Source of the DNA: RGIG5612 sp963599255
GTDB taxonomy: Bacteria; Bacillota; Clostridia; Lachnospirales; Lachnospiraceae
NCBI GenBank assembly: GCA_963599255.1
Contig: CAVBWS010000027.1
Coordinates: forward strand, 1 to 26,828
DNA length: 26,828 bases
Direction: 5' to 3'
Each line of letters opens with the position of its first letter. The first letter of the stretch is position 1. Both the position numbers and the translations under genes were made by a program. A model generated the notes under the pieces. That model ran no database searches and was not told where the DNA came from. It was given only the letters and a program-made list of their open reading frames with translations. Of the stretch, positions 21,692 to 26,828 are shown piece by piece.

Positions 21692-22693
21692 TTATTTGCC
21701 TGCCTGCTGTGCCTGTACTGCAGTAAGAGCAACTGTTCCTACGATATCATCAGCATAGCATCCGCGGCTCAAATCGTTAACAGGCATTGATAAGCCCTGA
21801 AGGATAGGACCGTATGCGTTAGCCTTAGCCAGTCTCTGAACCAGCTTGTATCCGATATTGCCTGATTCAAGGTTAGGGAATACAAGTGTATTGGCATGAC
21901 CTGCCACCTTGCTGTCCGGAGCCTTGAGCTCGCCTACCTCAGGAACAAGGGCTGCATCTAACTGAAGCTCGCCATCGATCTGATACTGCGGGAATCTCTC
22001 CTGAGCCTTAACTGTAGCTTCTGCTACCATGTCAACTCTCTCATGTTTTGCACTTCCCTTGGTTGAGAAGGACAGCATAGCAACCTTAGGTTCTGCGCCG
22101 ATAAATGTCTTGAAGCTCTCTGCTGAAAGTCCTGCTGTCTCTGCCATCTTATCAGCATCATTATCAGGGTTAACTGCACAGTCAGCAAATACAAACAGAC
22201 CTTTCTCACCCAGTTCACAATTCGGAACCTCAATTACGAAGAAGCCTGATACTCCGCTGATTCCCGGCTTGGTCTTAAGAAGCTGAAGAGCAGGACGAAT
22301 TGTATTGCCTGTTGAATGGCAGGCACCTGATACCGCACCGTCTGCGTCGCCGCATTTGCACATAAGACATGCATAATACATGTAATCCTTTTCCATCTGC
22401 TCCTTGGCTGATTCAGGAGTTACGCCCTTCTTGCCACGCAGTTCAACGAACTTATCAATATACTTCTGCTTGTTCGGATCATCTAATGGATTAACAATCT
22501 TAGCGCCTGAAATATCATATCCTGCGCCGTATTTTTCGATTTCTTCCGGTGTTCCGATAATTACAAGATTAGCAATATCCAGCTTGAGTATCTTCTCAGC
22601 AGCCTCGAATGTTCTCTTGTCCATTGGTTCAGGAAGTACAATAGTTTTCTTGTCAGCTTTCGCAAGTTCAATCATCTTGTCTATGAAGCCCAT
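21692..22693 (-). CDS. pta: Phosphate acetyltransferase
   Basis: Converts acetyl-CoA and phosphate to acetyl phosphate and CoA, feeding acetate kinase. Short-form Pta of 333 residues, beginning MGFIDKMIELAKADKKTIVL. Recognisable parts are GAVSGACHSTGNTIRPALQ, KVAMLSFSTKGSAKH, QIDGELQLDAALVPEVGELK and the C-terminal NTLVFPNLESGNIGYKLVQR. ATG 22693 follows GAGGGAAACAAA. It starts 17 bases after tmcAL and precedes ackA. Confidence 0.97.
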   Translation of the reverse strand: MGFIDKMIELAKADKKTIVLPEPMDKRTFEAAEKILKLDIANLVIIGTPEEIEKYGAGYDISGAKIVNPLDDPNKQKYIDKFVELRGKKGVTPESAKEQMEKDYMYYACLMCKCGDADGAVSGACHSTGNTIRPALQLLKTKPGISGVSGFFVIEVPNCELGEKGLFVFADCAVNPDNDADKMAETAGLSAESFKTFIGAEPKVAMLSFSTKGSAKHERVDMVAEATVKAQERFPQYQIDGELQLDAALVPEVGELKAPDSKVAGHANTLVFPNLESGNIGYKLVQRLAKANAYGPILQGLSMPVNDLSRGCYADDIVGTVALTAVQAQQAGK

Positions 22694-22709
22694 TTTGTTT
22701 CCCTCTTTC

Positions 22710-23969
22710 TTAAATTATTATTATCTCCTGCTCATAAGGGGTAGGAATTTCTACATCATATTTATTCATTGCTACCATACGATATAACATATCCGCTCTG
22801 GTAGTCTGTTCTATCATGTCTGCACCATCATGATCCGGATCCGGCTTATAATCAGCCAGTTTCGTAACCATTTCGATGTCTGATCTCTTCTTTATTTCGC
22901 TTAGAAGCGGTTTGGCACTGGCCTTGAATCCCAGAACCTTAACTGCGTTCAAGTTTCTGTCATCGTGGAGTTTTTCCATATACCCTGCCTTGATTCCCAG
23001 AGTTATATGCATCAAGGCCCTGCCTACAGTGGCCTTGTTCATATTCTTCGTATATGCCAGTTCTCTAAACTGATTGAATGCCTTGTACTCATTTCTGAGA
23101 TTCATAAACCTGTTAGCCAGATCCTCCGGAACTGCAAAATACTGCATAAGATCCGCACTTGATTCTGCAGACAAGAGCTTTTCGCCCAATATAATCGAGA
23201 AATCATCTCTGAATATAGGAAATGTTACAAGGTATCTGTCAATCAATATCTCAAGCACTTCCTTAGGTACGGTACTTGAAAGTGAGTTAATATCATAATT
23301 ATTAAATATCGAATTCCTGATGGATGTTGCAGATGAGAATCCCTGTGAGATCTGACTGTCCTTATGAGAGCTTAATTTTCTGGCCACAGGAACCGGCTTG
23401 ATATTACTTTTAAGCAGCTTAAGCGCTCTTACATATTCAACGCCCAATATGTTATTGGATGTCTCCATCAATTCCCGATATTCTCGTCCCAGCACTACGC
23501 CTATGGCTGCAGATGCCGACGCTGCATGTGAGAATCCGGCCTTCATCCGTTCTCTTAAAACGGCTTTGTATTCTTCAGGTTCTTCAATTATCAACTCGGC
23601 AATCCTGCCGAACTTCTCTGTCAGTGTATCAGGATCATTACCATCAACATCCATGCTCTCCGTTCCGAAGCACAGACTATCAATTACATTAAGCTTGTTC
23701 AAGATGGCAATACCGCCATATGCAAAATATTCTGCGCTGGCAGTTGAATAACAAGACGGCAGCTCCAATATCAGGTCTGCTCCGCATTTAAGAGCCATCT
23801 CAGCCCTTGAATATTTGTCAATAATTGTAGGCGCACCACGCTGAACGTAATTGCCGCTCATAACAACTACTACGTAGTCACTTCCAAGGATTCTTCGTGT
23901 CTCCGCCAAATGATGCTCATGTCCCTTATGAAACGGGTTATATTCTGCGATTATTCCTGTTACTTTCAT
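22710..23969 (-). CDS. tmcAL: tRNA(Met) cytidine acetate ligase TmcAL
   Basis: YlbM-family enzyme. It activates acetate with ATP to acetyl-adenylate and acetylates C34 of elongator tRNA-Met, making ac4C without acetyl-CoA. The nucleotidyltransferase signature is at the N-terminus: GIIAEYNPFHKGHEHHL. VVVVMSGNYVQRGAPTIIDKYSRAEMAL, LILELPSCYSTASAEYFAYGGI and FGTESMDVDG follow. SSATSIRNSI and the C-terminal ALMHITLGI and DMLYRMVAMNKYDVEIPTPYEQEIIII are also family-like. 419 residues is normal. The ATG at 23969 has only a weak AGGT upstream. It sits directly before pta and ackA, which make its acetate substrate. Confidence 0.94.
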   Translation of the reverse strand: MKVTGIIAEYNPFHKGHEHHLAETRRILGSDYVVVVMSGNYVQRGAPTIIDKYSRAEMALKCGADLILELPSCYSTASAEYFAYGGIAILNKLNVIDSLCFGTESMDVDGNDPDTLTEKFGRIAELIIEEPEEYKAVLRERMKAGFSHAASASAAIGVVLGREYRELMETSNNILGVEYVRALKLLKSNIKPVPVARKLSSHKDSQISQGFSSATSIRNSIFNNYDINSLSSTVPKEVLEILIDRYLVTFPIFRDDFSIILGEKLLSAESSADLMQYFAVPEDLANRFMNLRNEYKAFNQFRELAYTKNMNKATVGRALMHITLGIKAGYMEKLHDDRNLNAVKVLGFKASAKPLLSEIKKRSDIEMVTKLADYKPDPDHDGADMIEQTTRADMLYRMVAMNKYDVEIPTPYEQEIIII

Positions 23970-23978
23970 ATATTGTAC

Positions 23979-24776
23979 CTAAAAAATATATATCTGCGTT
24001 CCAACGTCCTGTTCTGCAATATCTATTCTGAAATCCGAAGATTTGTAATTATTATAATGGTCTCCGTCGATTTCGGTTTCCACCGTCAGTCTGGCCAACT
24101 CCTTATTATTATTCTTCTGGCTCAAATGCCCCAGAGCTATATATTTCATATTATCATTTAAGAGCCTACTCAGGAGCCTTCCGGAACTTTCATTAGACAG
24201 ATGCCCCTTATTCCCCGCAACCCTTAACTTTAGAGAATACGGATAAGGCCCTGCTTCAAGCATCCTGATATCATGATTAGCTTCCATGATAATGGCCGAC
24301 TGGTTCTGAAGATTATCAATCAGATAATCATCATACTCTCCCAGATCAGTTACCACCGCACACTCGGCACATCCGTCCGAGAACTTATAACATACAGGCT
24401 GCGTAGCATCATGACTGGTTTTATATGCGGTTATGTTAATATCACCGATAGTAAATTGACTGCCGTCGGTTATGTAATTAAATAAGCCGCTGGACTCTTC
24501 CACGCAGTTCTTTTGATGAATCTGCATAAGAGTTCCCTCTGTTGCATATATGGGAATCTCTCTGGTTCTTTCCAGTATGCCAAGGGACGCAATATGATCT
24601 GAATGTTCATGGGTTATCAATACCGCATCCAGATCCTCAAGTGATATATCCAGCCGCTTAAGACCTTCAACTATTTTTTTCTTGCTGACCCCTGCGTCGA
24701 TCAGCAAGTGTGTATTATCACTTCCTATGTAAGTGGCATTGCCCTTGCTTCCACTTGCTATACTCATCATTCGCAT
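23979..24776 (-). CDS. WalJ/YycJ-like MBL-fold hydrolase
   Basis: 265-residue metallo-beta-lactamase-fold protein. The metal site signature is VLITHEHSDHIASL (about 55-68). HLLIDAGVSKKKI, AYKTSHDATQPVCYKF, CAVVTDLGEYDDYLI, AIIMEANHDIRML and the late His in GHLSQKNNN complete a two-metal site. These features match the YycJ/WalJ family, thought to be nucleases or phosphodiesterases linked to DNA replication and cell-wall control. In Bacillus yycJ lies in the walRK operon; here it follows a coiled-coil gene. ATG 24776 follows GGAAG by seven bases; ATGs at codons 3 and 4 are possible alternatives. Confidence 0.88.
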   Translation of the reverse strand: MRMMSIASGSKGNATYIGSDNTHLLIDAGVSKKKIVEGLKRLDISLEDLDAVLITHEHSDHIASLGILERTREIPIYATEGTLMQIHQKNCVEESSGLFNYITDGSQFTIGDINITAYKTSHDATQPVCYKFSDGCAECAVVTDLGEYDDYLIDNLQNQSAIIMEANHDIRMLEAGPYPYSLKLRVAGNKGHLSNESSGRLLSRLLNDNMKYIALGHLSQKNNNKELARLTVETEIDGDHYNNYKSSDFRIDIAEQDVGTQIYIF

Positions 24777-24791
24777 AAAGCAACTTCCACA

Positions 24792-25595
24792 TTATTTGAA
24801 TTCATCAAAATTCAAATTAAAATCCTTAATCTCTTCAGCAGAACCATAAGCAGCTGCATTAGAATTCATATCTGCGCTGTCAGCCTCACCATGTCCCATG
24901 GCATCCTGAACCGTCATGCCGTCATACTGAGCTGAGTCAGCTGCAGGCTCAAATGAATTCTCCACGAAGCTGTCTGCTGCCTGAGGCATCTGCGTCTGAT
25001 TAGCAAATGTATCGCTGTAGTCGTAATGTTCCTCTTCCGCAACCCTCTGATTGTTATCAGTAAATTCCTTAAGAGACTGACGATCCTTAGTAGTTACCTC
25101 AAGACTGGACTGCAGAGATCTCATGACTCCGTCATATTTTACGGTCATGCCCTCTATTGCTGTATTTAATATATTCTGAATATTGCCCAATGCATCATCT
25201 GTATATTGAATAGCTGATGATCTGAGCTCATTGGCCTCAGCTGTGGCATTCTGAACGATATCATTTGCCTTGGCTGTGGCTTCTTCTATAACAATATTAG
25301 CCTCTCTGAAAGCCTGCTGCATTATCTCATGTTCAGATACCAATGTTGATGTCATCTCATTGGCCTTTCTGAGCATCTCATCAGCCTTGTCCTGAGCATC
25401 CTTAAGAATGGCATCCCTGTTGGCAATGATTCGCTGGTACTTCTTAACCTCGTCAGGAATGCTCTGCTTAAGATCCTCAAGATAATCATCTAATTCATCT
25501 TTATTAACGGTTATTTTGGTGTTGGACAGAGGTTGAAAACGACATCCATCGATGTATTCCTCTATTTCGTTTATAATCTGTTCAATTCTACTCAT
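24792..25595 (-). CDS. Coiled-coil protein of unknown function next to coaD
   Basis: 267 residues without a membrane segment. An N-terminal part MSRIEQIINEIEEYIDGCRF is followed by a long heptad-rich coiled coil (about 30-185) with many Ala, Glu, Asn and Gln. A disordered acidic tail ends in NLNFDEFK. The coil resembles ATP synthase B/E-like stalks and DivIVA-like cell-division scaffolds such as SepIVA, to which such genes are often likened. That likeness may be only composition. ATG 25595 follows GGAGAG. It lies between coaD and the MBL gene in the same transcription unit. Confidence 0.8.
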   Translation of the reverse strand: MSRIEQIINEIEEYIDGCRFQPLSNTKITVNKDELDDYLEDLKQSIPDEVKKYQRIIANRDAILKDAQDKADEMLRKANEMTSTLVSEHEIMQQAFREANIVIEEATAKANDIVQNATAEANELRSSAIQYTDDALGNIQNILNTAIEGMTVKYDGVMRSLQSSLEVTTKDRQSLKEFTDNNQRVAEEEHYDYSDTFANQTQMPQAADSFVENSFEPAADSAQYDGMTVQDAMGHGEADSADMNSNAAAYGSAEEIKDFNLNFDEFK

Positions 25596-25631
25596 ATCTA
25601 CTCTCCAGCTCTGTATATTTAATGATAAATC

Positions 25632-26114
25632 TTATCTATCCTTTTGCTTTCTCTCTATCATCTCAACAACATACTCAGGTACAAATTTCGTTACATCTGC
25701 TCCGAAGGAGGCCAGCTCCCGTACTGTACTTGAACTCAAATACGAATATTTAAGTGCTGTTGTAAAAAACAATGTATCTATATCAGGATCGATCACCTTG
25801 TTAGTCTGAGTCATCTGCAGTTCGTACTCAAAATCCGTAACTGCCCTGATGCCTCGGATAATAAATCCTGCCTTCTGTTCCTTCACAAAATCAATGAGAA
25901 GTCCGTCAAATGACATAACCTTCACATTAGGAATATGTTTAACTGTTTCTCTTATCATGTCGATCCGCTCTTCAGTTGTGAACATGGGTATCTTGGAATT
26001 ATTGATAAGAATACCTACTATCAGCTCATCAACTATTCTGGCAGATCTCTCTATTATATCAATGTGGCCATATGTAATGGGATCAAATGTTCCCGGGTAG
26101 ACTGCCTTCGTCAT
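25632..26114 (-). CDS. coaD: Phosphopantetheine adenylyltransferase
   Basis: Fourth step of coenzyme A synthesis, joining AMP from ATP to 4-phosphopantetheine. The nucleotidyltransferase motif TFDPITYGHIDII (TxGH type, residues 9-21), GLLIDFVKEQKAGFIIRGIRAVTDFEYE and the C-terminal KYSYLSSSTVRELASFGADV are diagnostic. 160 residues is standard. ATG 26114 follows GGAGAATATGTA. It lies 20 bases after rsmD, a pairing seen across many bacteria. Confidence 0.98.
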   Translation of the reverse strand: MTKAVYPGTFDPITYGHIDIIERSARIVDELIVGILINNSKIPMFTTEERIDMIRETVKHIPNVKVMSFDGLLIDFVKEQKAGFIIRGIRAVTDFEYELQMTQTNKVIDPDIDTLFFTTALKYSYLSSSTVRELASFGADVTKFVPEYVVEMIERKQKDR

Positions 26115-26133
26115 TACATATTCTCCGTATTTA

Positions 26134-26688
26134 TTATTTAAGTCTTAAAAAATAATGCTTGTTGGTCTTATATATCTTCTCCCTGACTATAGTAAAGTCA
26201 GTAGCATCTATAAAATCCAGCTCATTATGCTTATCAGCTTCAATTATTATCTGTGTATCCGGAGTGATAATCCCTGAAGAGGATAAGGCTTCCAATGTAT
26301 TTTGTTCATACCCTGCATCATATGGCGGGTCCATATATACAATATCGAACTTATAACCCTTAATAGACAATTCATTGATCGCACTGAGCACATTTCTGGA
26401 TATAACCAGGGCGTCCTTGTCCAAATGGGTGTGCTGCAGATTCTCATTTATGCACTTAACAGCCTTCGGATCATTCTCCGCAAATACGCATAAACGGGCA
26501 CCTCTGCTTAATGCCTCAATTCCTATACTTCCCGATCCGCTGAATAAATCAAGAAATACTGCTCCAGGCAAATCTGGCTGCAGTATGTTAAACAGGGTTT
26601 CTTTTATCTTATCAGTTGTCGGTCTTGTATCAAAGCCAGGAGGTGACTTCAAAATCAACCTCCTGGCTTGTCCTGCAATAACTCTCAT
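26134..26688 (-). CDS. rsmD: 16S rRNA (guanine-966-N2)-methyltransferase
   Basis: Methylates G966 of 16S rRNA using SAM. MRVIAGQARRLILKSPPG and TRPTTDKIKETLFNIL are the family N-terminus. The SAM-binding motif is FLDLFSGSGSIGIEALSRGA (about 45-64), and the catalytic motif is YMDPPYD (NPPY type). 184 residues is normal. The ATG at 26688 directly follows the stop of the upstream gene (TAAATG) without a good binding site, so translation is likely coupled. Codons about 8-18 contain a perfect inverted repeat. Confidence 0.96.
   Translation of the reverse strand: MRVIAGQARRLILKSPPGFDTRPTTDKIKETLFNILQPDLPGAVFLDLFSGSGSIGIEALSRGARLCVFAENDPKAVKCINENLQHTHLDKDALVISRNVLSAINELSIKGYKFDIVYMDPPYDAGYEQNTLEALSSSGIITPDTQIIIEADKHNELDFIDATDFTIVREKIYKTNKHYFLRLK
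26635..26667. repeat. Perfect 10-base inverted repeat inside the rsmD start region
   Basis: GCCAGGAGGT (26635-26644) and ACCTCCTGGC (26658-26667) with a 13-base loop. In the mRNA one arm is Shine-Dalgarno-like (AGGAGGT) and the other, TCACCTCCT, equals the anti-Shine-Dalgarno of 16S rRNA, so the two would pair with each other. Confidence 0.6.
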
Positions 26689-26828
26689 TTATTCAGCAGC
26701 CGTCTCTTCCGTAGCTTCAGCTACAGCTGCTGTCTCCTCTGCTGCCGGTTCATCCGGAACCAGATCGTCTTCGAAGTCTCTTCTGCTAAGAGAGATCTTC
26801 TTCTCTTCTTCCTTGAAGTCTACAACCT
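26689..26828 (-). CDS. C-terminal end of an S1-domain protein (partial)
   Basis: Only the last 45 or so codons are inside the window. VVDFKEEEKKISLSRRDFED is the last strand and helix of an S1 RNA-binding domain, and it is followed by an acidic Ala/Glu/Thr tail ending in a TAA at 26691-26689. It could be ribosomal protein S1 or the S1 part of an IspH-S1 fusion, which is common in Clostridia. The visible part cannot decide. Its stop touches the rsmD start. Confidence 0.7.
   Translation of the reverse strand, partial: VVDFKEEEKKISLSRRDFEDDLVPDEPAAEETAAVAEATEETAAE

Overview
The window looks like part of the chromosome of a low- to mid-GC Firmicute, most likely a Lachnospiraceae-type anaerobe (Butyrivibrio/Roseburia/Lachnospira-like). 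The reasons are the infC-rpmI-rplT operon with a long attenuated leader, the topA-dprA-comM block, pta-ackA next to tmcAL and rpmF, a walJ-like MBL gene, and strong TTGACA/TATAAT-type promoters with GGAGG ribosome binding sites. Every convincing gene, 25 in all including one partial gene at each edge, lies on the minus strand, so transcription runs from high to low coordinates. I see no tRNA, rRNA, CRISPR array, prophage or transposase gene.

Layout in transcription order: the tail of an S1-domain protein, rsmD, coaD, a coiled-coil membrane-periphery-type protein, a WalJ-like MBL hydrolase, tmcAL, pta, ackA and rpmF (26828-20057). Then come a phosphodiester glycosidase and a single-pass TcaA-like protein of unknown role (19889-17350), a gap of about 0.5 kb with a good terminator, and comM, dprA and topA (16853-11931). 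Next are comEA, a response regulator, a histidine kinase, a GerMN lipoprotein, comEC and holA (11806-4177). Last are infC-rpmI-rplT with its autoregulatory leader (4092-2655), glnS, dut, and the start of a NifU-like scaffold gene (2581-1).

Two themes stand out. First, the late DNA-uptake and processing genes (comEA, comEC, dprA, comM) lie within about 11.5 kb, with a complete two-component system and a GerMN lipoprotein set between comEA and comEC. Second, an approximately 100-bp GC-rich palindromic repeat occurs twice: once inserted in frame in comEC (about residues 107-140), and once in the comM-dprA junction, where it abuts a shortened comM 3' end. The shared core is 33/41 identical by hand count, and seven of the eight differences are transitions. 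This dispersed repeat is the least ordinary object in the window.

Other points to check: the histidine kinase has an open N-terminal membrane segment but no ordinary start codon for it; infC appears to start at AUU or AUC; the infC leader holds a well-placed SD-ATG and a terminator hairpin; and the acetate-using tRNA enzyme TmcAL sits directly beside the acetate pathway genes pta-ackA. All motif reading, alignment and hairpin pairing was done by eye; no searches were run.
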